Assembly: GCA_903924715.1 (NCBI GenBank)
Contig: CAIYCP010000023.1
Location: forward strand, 1 to 5,265
Direction: 5' to 3'
DNA length: 5,265 bases
From: an uncultured beta proteobacterium
GTDB taxonomy: Bacteria; Pseudomonadota; Gammaproteobacteria; Burkholderiales; Burkholderiaceae_B
Shown: positions 1 through 5,265 of the stretch, in pieces
How positions within the stretch are numbered: the first letter of the stretch is position 1
Layout of the letters: each line of letters opens with the position of its first letter
The notes under the pieces: model-generated
Told to the model about the DNA's origin: nothing
Database searches by the model: none
What the model saw: only the letters and a program-made list of their open reading frames with translations
Program-made: the position numbers and the translations under genes

Positions 1-1
1 C

Positions 2-49
2 TGGTGCGCCCGGCAGGATTCGAACCTACGACCCCCTGGTTCGTAGCCA
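2..49 (-). other. tRNA-Arg(ACG) 3' fragment; island attachment-site repeat
   Basis: Read on the minus strand, this is the 3' part of a tRNA. Positions 46-40 give the anticodon loop CTACGAA (anticodon ACG) and 39-35 the 3' anticodon stem CCAGG. A five-base variable loop follows, then a five-pair T arm (GTAGG / TTCGAAT / CCTGC, one G-U pair), the acceptor strand CGGGCGC, discriminator A and encoded CCA. On the 5' side of the loop only TGG (47-49) still pairs with the stem; the next bases are AA where CC is needed, and no D arm or 5' acceptor strand follows. It is therefore a truncated copy and not a working tRNA. Such 3' fragments are made when a tyrosine recombinase inserts an element into a tRNA gene. 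Its orientation, with the integrase just to the right, places the island to the right and the intact tRNA at the far end. The attachment role is inferred; the tRNA identity is clear. Confidence 0.88.
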
Positions 50-213
50 TTTATATAGTGCTTTTTACTAATTCACTTTAATCTTATTTGCAAAGATAAA
101 TCTTATATTTTTCATAGTATTAAGTTAAATAATCATCACAAACTGAACCAAAGCATTACAATCCTAGTCATAGATTTTGTTTACCCCTGTGTTTACCCCT
201 GAGAGGTGCAGTG
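50..213. promoter_or_regulatory. att arm region and integrase leader
   Basis: This AT-rich, non-coding stretch lies between the tRNA fragment and the integrase. Visible structure includes AATCTTAT twice (80-87 and 99-106, 19 bases apart), the 8-bp palindrome TTTGCAAA (87-94), a tandem 12-bp repeat (178-201), and CCTAGTCAT (163-171), which is complementary to the integrase start. The arrangement suits an arm of a tyrosine-recombinase attachment site combined with the integrase promoter. I could not pick a convincing sigma-70 promoter: hexamer-like pieces such as TTGCAA at 88-93 lack a well-spaced -10 partner. The ribosome binding site GAGAGG lies at 201-206. The function of the repeats is inferred from position. 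Confidence 0.5.
178..201 (+). repeat. Perfect tandem 12-bp repeat before the integrase
   Basis: TGTTTACCCCTG occurs twice head to tail (178-189 and 190-201) without mismatch, ending at the integrase ribosome binding site. Tyrosine integrases of the lambda and P4 type bind short directly repeated arm sites near attP, so an arm-type binding site, or an operator for integrase autoregulation, is the likeliest role. The 12-bp unit is close to one helical turn, so bound proteins would sit on nearly the same face. The role is inferred; the repeat is seen directly. Confidence 0.6.
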
Positions 214-1644
214 ATGACTAGGTATCCAAAAAACGGCAAGGGCTCTGAGTGGACGATTGCCGAACTGAACGCAGTACCAAACGATTGGCACGGCGACACA
301 CTCAGCGATGGTGGTGGGCTATCAGGCGAAGTCAGAGTCGGCGCAACAGAGACCGCTATTCGCTTCAAATATGCGTACAGGTGGCAAAACAAGGTCAAGT
401 GGTACCAGTGCGGCACATACCCCCAAACAAACCTCTCTGAAATACGTAAGCGTAGAAATAGCGCCCGTGAGCTGGTGGCGAAAGGCTTAGAGCCGACGGC
501 ACAAAAGAAAGCCACCGTCATCGCACTTAATCTCGCCAATCAAGCCGCAATCGACAAAGCGAAAAAAACTCTTGAAGCTCAAGCTACGGTGCAAGACCTG
601 TTTGACACTTGGATAAAGGACGGAGTGAGTCGCAAGGATGGCAATTCAGACTTGCGCCGTACATTCGAAAAAGATGTACTGCCCGCCATAGGCAAACTTG
701 CCCTTAAAGACCTGACCGAACAAGCGGTGCTCAAGATGTATCGTGACGTCATTTCTAGAGGCGTACAACGCACCGCTATTCTGCTCGCACGAGACTTAGC
801 GCAAATGATGCGTTGGGCTGAAAAGCGTCAACCGTGGCGTGGGCTTTTAATTGACGGAAACCCAGTTGCCTTAGTAGACATTATGAAATTGGTTTCTCAT
901 GACTACGTGCACGAGCGCAGTCGAGTATTGAGCCCGTCTGAAATCAAAGAACTAGCGTCAATACTCTTAACCTCACAAGCTGAGTATGAGGCATCACCCA
1001 ACAGACGCACCACCAGACGCCCGTTAGCCGACGAATCACAGTGCGCCATCTGGATTTGTCTGTCCACACTATGCCGCATCGGTGAACTACTCAAAGCAAA
1101 GTGGAGTCACGTTGATTTCGACGAAGCCACTTGGTTTATTCCCGCCGAAAACACAAAGGGCGAGCGAGGCAAGAAACAAGACCAGACGGTCACGTTATCA
1201 CCATTCGCATTATCTGCCTTCACAGTCCTTAAAAAACTTACCGGCGAAACCGTCTGGCTATTTCCATCTTCAAAGGATAGCAAACAGCCACTCAATGAAA
1301 AGACTATCTCAAAGCAAATCGGTGACCGGCAAATAATGTTCAAGAACAGAAAGTTGCTTAAAAACCGAGTTAACGATAACTCACTAGTCCTATCAAATGG
1401 CCAAAGCGGCGAGTGGACACCACACGACCTAAGACGCACTGGCGCAACGCTCATGCAAGAACTTGGCGTGACACTCGAAGTCATCGACCGTTGCCAAAAC
1501 CACGTTATTGCCGGCTCTAAGGTCAGGCGCCACTACATGAAGTACGACTATCGAAAGGAGAAAGCCGAGGCGTGGCTCAAGCTCGGCAATTACCTTGAAA
1601 TTTTGCTCAAACAATCCAACGTAATCCATATAAAAAGCGCCTAA
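214..1644 (+). CDS. int: P4-type tyrosine recombinase (island integrase)
   Basis: This site-specific recombinase would integrate and excise the element at tRNA-Arg through a 3'-phosphotyrosine intermediate. It has 476 residues, somewhat longer than the roughly 400 of many P4-type integrases. The N-terminal part (about 28-95, with LSDGGG and a beta-rich RFKYAYRW...KVKWYQCGTYP stretch) matches the arm-binding domain. A core-binding SAM-like helical domain follows at about 125-225, then the catalytic domain at about 235-460. The catalytic set is visible: Arg288 (LCRIGELL), Lys315 (ENTKG), His404 and Arg407 (PHDLRR), His430 and Tyr441 (RRHYMKYDY). The next tyrosines, Tyr444 and Tyr446, are less likely nucleophiles by alignment with the usual aYnR motif. 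I chose ATG at 214 because GAGAGG at 201-206 is 7 bases away; GTG at 211 is also possible but only 4 bases away. It diverges from the adjacent tRNA fragment. A 9-bp inverted repeat covers the start codon and may affect translation. Confidence 0.95.
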   Translation: MTRYPKNGKGSEWTIAELNAVPNDWHGDTLSDGGGLSGEVRVGATETAIRFKYAYRWQNKVKWYQCGTYPQTNLSEIRKRRNSARELVAKGLEPTAQKKATVIALNLANQAAIDKAKKTLEAQATVQDLFDTWIKDGVSRKDGNSDLRRTFEKDVLPAIGKLALKDLTEQAVLKMYRDVISRGVQRTAILLARDLAQMMRWAEKRQPWRGLLIDGNPVALVDIMKLVSHDYVHERSRVLSPSEIKELASILLTSQAEYEASPNRRTTRRPLADESQCAIWICLSTLCRIGELLKAKWSHVDFDEATWFIPAENTKGERGKKQDQTVTLSPFALSAFTVLKKLTGETVWLFPSSKDSKQPLNEKTISKQIGDRQIMFKNRKLLKNRVNDNSLVLSNGQSGEWTPHDLRRTGATLMQELGVTLEVIDRCQNHVIAGSKVRRHYMKYDYRKEKAEAWLKLGNYLEILLKQSNVIHIKSA

Positions 1645-1687
1645 AAACTGCATTGTCTTAGCTGAAAAGAACAAATAAGGACTGTCA

Positions 1688-2272
1688 ATGACCGAAGAGC
1701 ATATCGAACAGCTATTAAATAAACACAATCTAGAAAAGTCTGAATTGGACGAGCTTCACAATGCTCTATTTAATAGTCGAACTATCACCCGTGCCGACCT
1801 AGTCAACATCATTTGTGGGCTTGTGGACTTGAGAGATAAAGAATCTCGGGTCGAGGAAAAATTTCAAAGTGAATTAACGTTCTTCACTTCTAATAAAAAA
1901 ATAAAATTTAATAAAAAAAACCAATATTTAATTGAACAAATTGAACACGGCATTCCTTCCGGCACTCGGGCTTTTATTGAATCGTCATCTGAATCAAAGA
2001 AACAAAGTCACAACGTCACTAAACGGCACACACATGGAAGAACTGCTCAATTTAAAATCTTTATAAAAACTTGCTGGGATGCTTGGCAATTGCAACCAAA
2101 TCGCTATAAAACCCTTAACGCATTTACTGAGGATATGAGATTAAAAATAAAAGAGGAGGAGGAGGAAAAAAACAAATTAGACCCAAACTACAAAATCCGA
2201 AATCCTCCGGCTCAATCATCTATCGCAAAATGGATTCGAAAGGAATGGTCTACCTGCAATGTTGCAAAATAA
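1688..2272 (+). CDS. Hypothetical Lys/Glu-rich protein, island-associated
   Basis: I do not recognise a named family. The 194-residue product is highly charged. Residues 1-65 look helical (EEHIEQLLNKHNLEKSELDELHNAL, shown here only in part as a Leu/Glu-rich stretch), followed by a lysine-rich AT-coded stretch (70-78). The C-terminal part has a pattern reminiscent of small DNA-binding or regulatory domains: aromatic-rich QFKIFIKTCWDAWQ (121-134), P137-N-R-Y, NAFTEDM (144-150), an acidic run of five Glu (156-160), then SSIAKWIRKEW (177-187). It has no signal peptide or membrane segment, so it is probably cytoplasmic. AAGGA at 1677-1681 lies 6 bases before the ATG. It starts 43 bases after the integrase on the same strand, with no obvious terminator between, so cotranscription is possible. 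Base composition is clearly more AT-rich than the integrase or primase genes, suggesting a different origin. A slippery A AAA AAC heptamer follows the GAG repeat. Confidence 0.8.
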   Translation: MTEEHIEQLLNKHNLEKSELDELHNALFNSRTITRADLVNIICGLVDLRDKESRVEEKFQSELTFFTSNKKIKFNKKNQYLIEQIEHGIPSGTRAFIESSSESKKQSHNVTKRHTHGRTAQFKIFIKTCWDAWQLQPNRYKTLNAFTEDMRLKIKEEEEEKNKLDPNYKIRNPPAQSSIAKWIRKEWSTCNVAK

Positions 2273-2277
2273 ACGCA

Positions 2278-2313
2278 GTTCTACCGGTAGAACAACCTCA
2301 ATACCGGTGTAAC
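2278..2313. promoter_or_regulatory. Operator-like palindrome pair upstream of alpA
   Basis: GTTCTACCGGTAGAAC (2278-2293) is a perfect 16-bp palindrome. A second copy of its right part, TACCGGTGTAAC (2302-2313), matches TACCGGTAGAAC (2282-2293) at 10 of 12 positions and starts exactly 20 bases later, about two helical turns. No T-run follows, so it is not an intrinsic terminator. A dyad plus a spaced related site in the only sizeable gap before the alpA-primase-ATPase genes is what a dimeric repressor or activator would use. Candidate binders are the AlpA-like protein, the 194-residue protein, or an unseen island regulator. No clear promoter hexamers could be assigned beside it. Confidence 0.55.
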
Positions 2314-2338
2314 GATATCTCAGTCGACAAGGCCCGAG

Positions 2339-2349
2339 AGGCAGTGCCT
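2339..2349. promoter_or_regulatory. Short dyad in the alpA leader
   Basis: AGGCAGTGCCT is a perfect inverted repeat with 5-base arms around a single central base, 51 bases before the alpA start. It may be a minor operator or a chance dyad. TCGACA at 2324-2329 resembles a -35 box, but no good -10 lies at the right distance, so a promoter is not claimed. Confidence 0.2.
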
Positions 2350-2399
2350 AAGTAGCTTTAAATTTCAAACTGTGACAACTACTCACGGCGAGGAACATA

Positions 2400-2615
2400 A
2401 TGACTACCGACTTAAGAGCATTGCAACTAATTGACATTAATTCAGTAAAAAAACTAACCGACTTCAAGTCCACAACTAGCATTTACACCAAGATGCGGGA
2501 AGAAGGTTTTCCCAAACCGATATCGTGCGGCACACGTACCAAGCGTTGGTTGGCAACCGAGGTAGCGCAGTGGATTGACGAGCGTATAGCTCAAAGTAGA
2601 GGTGCTCCAGCATGA
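2400..2615 (+). CDS. alpA: AlpA-family winged-helix transcriptional regulator
   Basis: This 71-residue protein is a small DNA-binding regulator of the AlpA (prophage CP4-57 regulatory protein) type, a MerR-like winged helix. The helix-turn-helix spans about residues 14-34 (SVKKLTDFKSTTSIYTKM). The family signature follows: GFPKP (36-40), a basic turn leading to RW (49-50), then VAQWID (55-60). In known cases AlpA activates integrase or excision genes. In Gram-negative phage-inducible islands it switches on the island's own operon; either role is possible here. AGGA at 2391-2394 is 5 bases before the ATG. Its stop overlaps the next start (ATGA), so the primase-like gene is probably translationally coupled. 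The upstream palindrome pair is the natural candidate for its control or its own binding. Length is normal for the family. Confidence 0.9.
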   Translation: MTTDLRALQLIDINSVKKLTDFKSTTSIYTKMREEGFPKPISCGTRTKRWLATEVAQWIDERIAQSRGAPA

Positions 2616-3541
2616 AGCACCAACAACAAGGGCGTCCCGCAAAGACGCCCCCACCTACTTCTGACCAACTCAAACTCTACGTCAAAATGTTAACACCACT
2701 TGAACTGCCATGGGCGACATATCCACTCGGAGAGTCTCGGCACAGATGCCCACAGTGCTCAATTACACATCCACACAAGCGTGAAAATACGCTATGCATC
2801 CGCATCAATTCAGACGGCTCAGGCACGGGAATCTGCCACCGCTGCGGATTTAAACCGTGTTCCGGTAAGCGACTGAATCTTGACTTAACTGCCATCCCAA
2901 AACTAAGTAAGTCACAAGCAAGAGAGACCCTCTCAGATAGAGGCACATCAATTTGGAACCAGTGCAGTCCTGTAACCGCCGAAAATATTGGCGGTCAGTA
3001 CCTGTTATCAAGACACTGCGTATTGCCACCTAGCGATGGGCATTTGAGATTTCATCCATCGCTACCGCATGGCCTCACCAACCACGTTGGAGCAGCCCTG
3101 GTCGGTCTGATTACTAACCCAGTCACCAGAGTACCGGTCAGCCTGCATTTCACGTGGATAACACCAACCAGAAAGGCAGCAATAGAACCACCTAGACGCA
3201 CCCTAGCCGGACATCGCTCGAACGGAGTCATCAGACTATACCCAGACGAGTACGTCTCCACAGGACTCGGCATTGCCGAAGGCATTGAAACAGCCTTAAG
3301 CCTTGCCCACAGCATGAGACCTGTTTGGTCGTGTGTGAACAAAGCCAATTTAGCTAAATTTCCAGTATTAAATGGAATTGAATGTTTGAGCATCGCCGTG
3401 GACAACGATAAGGATGGTGGCGGCGAAGCTGCGGCGCTGAGCTGTGGCAGGCGTTGGGCGCTAGTCGGCTCAACCGTTCACCTAATGATTTCACCGACGG
3501 GTGACCTCAATGATTTATTGAGGACGGTCAATCATGAATGA
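2612..3541 (+). CDS. Zinc-finger/Toprim primase-like replication protein
   Basis: This 309-residue protein is probably a DNA primase-type protein that makes primers for element replication. The N-terminal zinc-binding motif is Cys46-x2-Cys49 (RHRCPQC) with Cys75-x2-Cys78 (CHRCGF), as in P4-type and DnaG-type zinc ribbons. A middle region (about 125-212: GQYLLSRH, LRFHPSLPHG, ALVGLITNP, then a lysine/glycine strand and RLYP) matches the domain found before Toprim in many phage and plasmid primase-helicases. The Toprim fold follows: Glu223 in IAEGIETALS, Asp264 and Asp266 in VDNDKDGGGEAA, and GDLNDLL (297-303). The P4 alpha protein fuses primase and helicase, whereas here the helicase-like part is a separate gene that starts within the last 8 bases. 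AGAGG at 2598-2602 is 9 bases before the ATG. Primase activity is inferred from the motifs. Confidence 0.85.
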   Translation: MKHQQQGRPAKTPPPTSDQLKLYVKMLTPLELPWATYPLGESRHRCPQCSITHPHKRENTLCIRINSDGSGTGICHRCGFKPCSGKRLNLDLTAIPKLSKSQARETLSDRGTSIWNQCSPVTAENIGGQYLLSRHCVLPPSDGHLRFHPSLPHGLTNHVGAALVGLITNPVTRVPVSLHFTWITPTRKAAIEPPRRTLAGHRSNGVIRLYPDEYVSTGLGIAEGIETALSLAHSMRPVWSCVNKANLAKFPVLNGIECLSIAVDNDKDGGGEAAALSCGRRWALVGSTVHLMISPTGDLNDLLRTVNHE

Positions 3542-4574
3542 ACACGATGGTAACGAATTTGACAAAGCAATCATTGACAACACCCATTCGCTTGCTGAAA
3601 GAGAGGCGCGTAGAAATTTGAGGATACTTCTTGAAATGAAAGTTACTAACGAGTTAATGGCTAATGTACAGAAAACGGATTTTATATATTTGAGACTTAT
3701 TAAAGCTGGACATATCATCACTATCTGTTCAGAAGCCAATGGGGGGAAAACCACAATATTGATTAACGCCGCCGCACACATAACAGCCAAAGGCTATGAG
3801 GTGTACTACATCAATATGGATGCGTCGCTATCCGACATGGAATACTATCAAAAACACGCTGATGCGCATAAGTACCATTTAATTGCACCAGATTTGCAGG
3901 AAGGAAAGTCGACAGATGACGTATTGGACTTCTTCAAAAAGGCTGCATCTCAAAATGGCGATTACGCTAAAGTTGTCGTCATTGTCGATACGCTAAAAAA
4001 ACTAGTAAATGTCATACAAAAAAGTGAACAAAAAAATCTATTTAAATTGTTTCGTCGCTTGAGCACCAAAGGCATGACTATCATCTCGCTTGCCCACGTT
4101 AATAAGCATCGTGGTTCAGACGGAAAACTTATTTATGAAGGGACTGCCGACACTCGCAACGATGTTGATGAGTTAATTTATTTTAATCCCGTGAAAAATC
4201 AAGATGGCACCACGACCGTATCAGCTGAAATTGACAAAGACAGAGCGGGCGCTGCAAATGTTACCTTTACCATTCACACCGACCGAACCGTAAGTATTGA
4301 ACCGGCGTATGTCGATACGGTGGAAATTCTTCGGCTGAAGCAATTACGCCAGCAGGATAACGACCTAATAGAGTTTATTCTTCAGGAAATAAAAGTCGGT
4401 AAAAAAAACCTCACGCAACTGCACGCAGCTGCAAAGACTCGGGAACAGGCATACAGCCGACAGGCTATTGAGTCCGTGCTAAATCGTTATATTGATGATG
4501 GACTGTGCAAAGAACCACTGTGGCGCTGGACCAACGGGGCACATAACGCTCGCTTTTACTCAGCAATTGATTGA
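3534..4574 (+). CDS. RecA-fold ATPase, probable replicative helicase (RepA/DnaB-like)
   Basis: This 346-residue AAA_25/RepA-like ATPase is likely the helicase partner of the preceding primase-like protein. Walker A is SEANGGKTT (66-74, Lys72), with Ser at the first position where Gly or Ala is usual. Walker B is KVVVIVDT (146-153, Asp152). A RepA/DnaB-style sensor strand, TIISLAHVNKHRG (182-194), precedes GTADTRNDVDELIYF (203-217), and DKDRAGA (234-240) fits the arginine-containing strand near the nucleotide. The C-terminal part (about 275-345) looks like a winged helix: DLIEFILQEI, then LTQLHAAA, QAIESVLNRYIDDGLC and a basic wing (WRWTNGAHNARFYS). This suggests direct DNA binding, perhaps at an origin. 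The start overlaps the primase-like gene by 8 bases, with GAGGA at 3520-3524 placed 9 bases upstream. Alternatively it could be a non-helicase RecA-like ATPase of the island. Confidence 0.85.
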   Translation: MNEHDGNEFDKAIIDNTHSLAEREARRNLRILLEMKVTNELMANVQKTDFIYLRLIKAGHIITICSEANGGKTTILINAAAHITAKGYEVYYINMDASLSDMEYYQKHADAHKYHLIAPDLQEGKSTDDVLDFFKKAASQNGDYAKVVVIVDTLKKLVNVIQKSEQKNLFKLFRRLSTKGMTIISLAHVNKHRGSDGKLIYEGTADTRNDVDELIYFNPVKNQDGTTTVSAEIDKDRAGAANVTFTIHTDRTVSIEPAYVDTVEILRLKQLRQQDNDLIEFILQEIKVGKKNLTQLHAAAKTREQAYSRQAIESVLNRYIDDGLCKEPLWRWTNGAHNARFYSAID

Positions 4575-4771
4575 TTAGGCGCGTACACCTTAAAACTAAA
4601 AACAGATGAAACAGTGAAAACAAATACAATCGGCTCAAGAAAAGGACAAGGAGACGCCTGTCGCACTGCTATTGGTTTTCGCTGTTTTACCTGTTTATAT
4701 AGTTTTAATAGATTATGGTTTTTATAGGGGTGCGAGTTCTTTCTTGCGAGCTGGTCAAAAACAGCCTGTTT
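4575..4771. other. Non-coding gap between converging genes
   Basis: No gene is supported here. The left half is A-rich and the right half T-rich on the plus strand. An AAGGAG at 4648-4653 lies before a hydrophobic reading frame, but that frame has no ATG or GTG at a useful distance. No second tRNA-Arg fragment is present, so this is not the far end of the island. A short hairpin at the right side may end transcription of one or both flanking genes. Confidence 0.5.
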
Positions 4772-4773
4772 TT
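4757..4773. terminator. Weak bidirectional terminator candidate
   Basis: AAAAACA (4757-4763) and TGTTTTT (4767-4773) are complementary around GCC, giving a 7-bp, mostly A-T stem with a T-run on either strand. It overlaps the stop codon of the minus-strand gene and lies between two converging genes, where a shared terminator is expected. The stem has few G-C pairs and a tight loop, so efficiency is doubtful. Confidence 0.3.
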
Positions 4774-5265
4774 ATCTCATCCCACTCAACCATCGCCAAC
4801 CACCTTGCTCCCGACATGCTGAGCCGTCAACATCTCCGGTCACTCCATTGGGGAACACAATGTCCAGATGGAATTTCCGACAGGGCAATCCAAACTGACT
4901 AACCTCGACGTTGTACACAGTGACCGAACCAGTGGTGCGAGTGTTGTACTCATCACTAACCCACCGCTTTTGCGAATTGCCCGTGCTGGTCTCCAGCAGA
5001 CTGTTGAGAGTTGACCAAATAGCTTGTTGCGACCTTTGGCTTAACCCACCATTGGGACTTAATGGAGCCAAACGAGGGTCGGTGTTGGCTCGCTCCCTAT
5101 CTAATGCCGCTTGTAGTCCTTGGTTGTCATTTTGCGACTGTGATTGGCTTTGATTAATACCTTGCAAAATCCCAGTCATTCCGCCAAGTATAGAGTTTGC
5201 GCTTTGGGCATTGACGGTTGACGTCAGCAAGACAATAACGAAGGGTATGCACTTAACGATTTGGA
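4772..5265 (-). CDS. Exported surface-antigen-like protein (5' end outside window)
   Basis: This exported protein lies on the minus strand and is cut by the right edge; 163 residues are visible. A TTG at 5230 could be read as a start, but the frame stays open to the edge. Those extra residues complete a signal peptide: a lysine, a hydrophobic core (CIPFVIVLLTSTV) and a VNA-Q cleavage site at visible residues 17-20. No start codon lies between the edge and 5230, so the true start is just outside. The mature part is Ser/Gln-rich (QSQSQSQ at 38-44) and has a Gly-containing helical start (ILGGMTGILQGI). It ends with two cysteines (128 and 150) in a pattern like the C-terminal domain of 17-kDa surface antigens: LPCRKF, then a strand, G-D-V-D-G-S-A-C-R and GGWRW. 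The cysteines may form a disulfide. It is probably periplasmic or at the outer membrane. It converges on the ATPase gene, so it is a separate transcription unit, perhaps cargo. Confidence 0.7.
   Translation of the reverse strand, partial: QIVKCIPFVIVLLTSTVNAQSANSILGGMTGILQGINQSQSQSQNDNQGLQAALDRERANTDPRLAPLSPNGGLSQRSQQAIWSTLNSLLETSTGNSQKRWVSDEYNTRTTGSVTVYNVEVSQFGLPCRKFHLDIVFPNGVTGDVDGSACREQGGWRWLSGMR

Larger units (their letters stand above)
2230..2355 (+). other. Possible small overlapping ORF or -1 frame extension (41 aa)
   Basis: In the -1 frame relative to the preceding gene, an open stretch runs from 2131 to TAG at 2353-2355. The first ATG in that frame is at 2230 (MDSKGMVYLQ...), a second at 2245; the product ends ...DKAREAVPK and has three cysteines. 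Neither ATG has a well-spaced ribosome binding site (AAAGGA touches the ATG at 2245). It could be reached by a -1 shift at A AAA AAC (2167-2173). It also covers the operator-like palindrome, so the open frame may be chance. I would not annotate it as a gene without further support. Confidence 0.15.

Noticed and set aside
50..59. TTTATATAGT shared between the tRNA fragment edge and the gap near 4694
   Set aside because: A 10-base match in AT-rich DNA is expected several times by chance in a window this size, and no tRNA sequence adjoins the second copy.
2..213. Group I intron or split tRNA in the anticodon arm
   Set aside because: No 5' tRNA half exists in the window, no intron core elements are seen, and the neighbouring integrase explains the truncation better.
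168..539. Minus-strand open frame opposite the integrase start
   Set aside because: It lies antisense to the well-supported integrase and has no recognisable domain or ribosome binding site.
1107..1484. Minus-strand open frame inside the integrase
   Set aside because: It is a shadow of the catalytic domain on the other strand, with no independent support.
2278..2293. Palindrome as terminator of the 194-residue gene
   Set aside because: A hairpin would have only a 6-bp stem and is followed by AACCTCAAT with no T-run, so an operator fits better.
4648..4902. Hydrophobic plus-strand frame after AAGGAG
   Set aside because: It has no ATG or GTG near the Shine-Dalgarno-like sequence, only TTG/CTG at poor spacing, and most of its length is antisense to the exported-protein gene. 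T-rich DNA alone yields hydrophobic codons.
1..5265. CRISPR array, retron or toxin-antitoxin pair
   Set aside because: There are no spaced repeat arrays, no reverse transcriptase and no recognisable toxin or antitoxin.

Overview
The window looks like the left end of an integrative genomic island in a proteobacterium, most likely a gammaproteobacterium. The evidence is a CCA-encoding tRNA-Arg(ACG) 3' portion of proteobacterial type, moderate base composition, and a gene set (P4-type integrase, AlpA-like regulator, Toprim primase, RecA-fold ATPase) typical of proteobacterial islands and phage satellites. The species cannot be named from this sequence alone.

Layout. Positions 2-49 (minus strand) are the 3' part of a tRNA-Arg gene, from the anticodon loop to CCA. 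The 5' half is missing, so this is the attachment-site repeat left at one end of an island. To its right lie about 160 bases of AT-rich, repeat-bearing DNA (att arm and integrase leader), then a tyrosine integrase (214-1644) pointing into the island. A lysine/glutamate-rich protein of unknown function follows (1688-2272). A 127-base gap carries a perfect 16-bp palindrome and a related second site. Next come three tightly packed genes: an AlpA-type winged-helix regulator (2400-2615), a zinc-finger/Toprim primase-like protein (2612-3541) and a RecA-fold ATPase with a C-terminal winged-helix-like segment (3534-4574). The last two start codons overlap the preceding genes by 4 and 8 bases, so translation is probably coupled. 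After a 197-base gap between converging genes, a secreted protein lies on the minus strand (4772 to the right edge). Its signal peptide runs up to the window edge, so its start codon lies just outside.

How it fits together. The integrase would insert and excise the element at tRNA-Arg. The AlpA-like protein is the likely switch for excision or expression. The primase-like and ATPase genes form a compact split primase-helicase module that may let the excised element replicate. This resembles P4-like elements and Gram-negative phage-inducible islands, but no packaging or capsid-interference gene is visible, so satellite status is only a hypothesis. The secreted protein may be cargo. The intact tRNA-Arg is expected at the other end of the element, to the right of the window.

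The less routine observations are the operator pair before alpA, a tandem 12-bp repeat and a 9-bp inverted repeat around the integrase start, and an in-frame slippery heptamer behind a GAG-repeat tract in the unknown gene, with a long open -1 frame beyond it.
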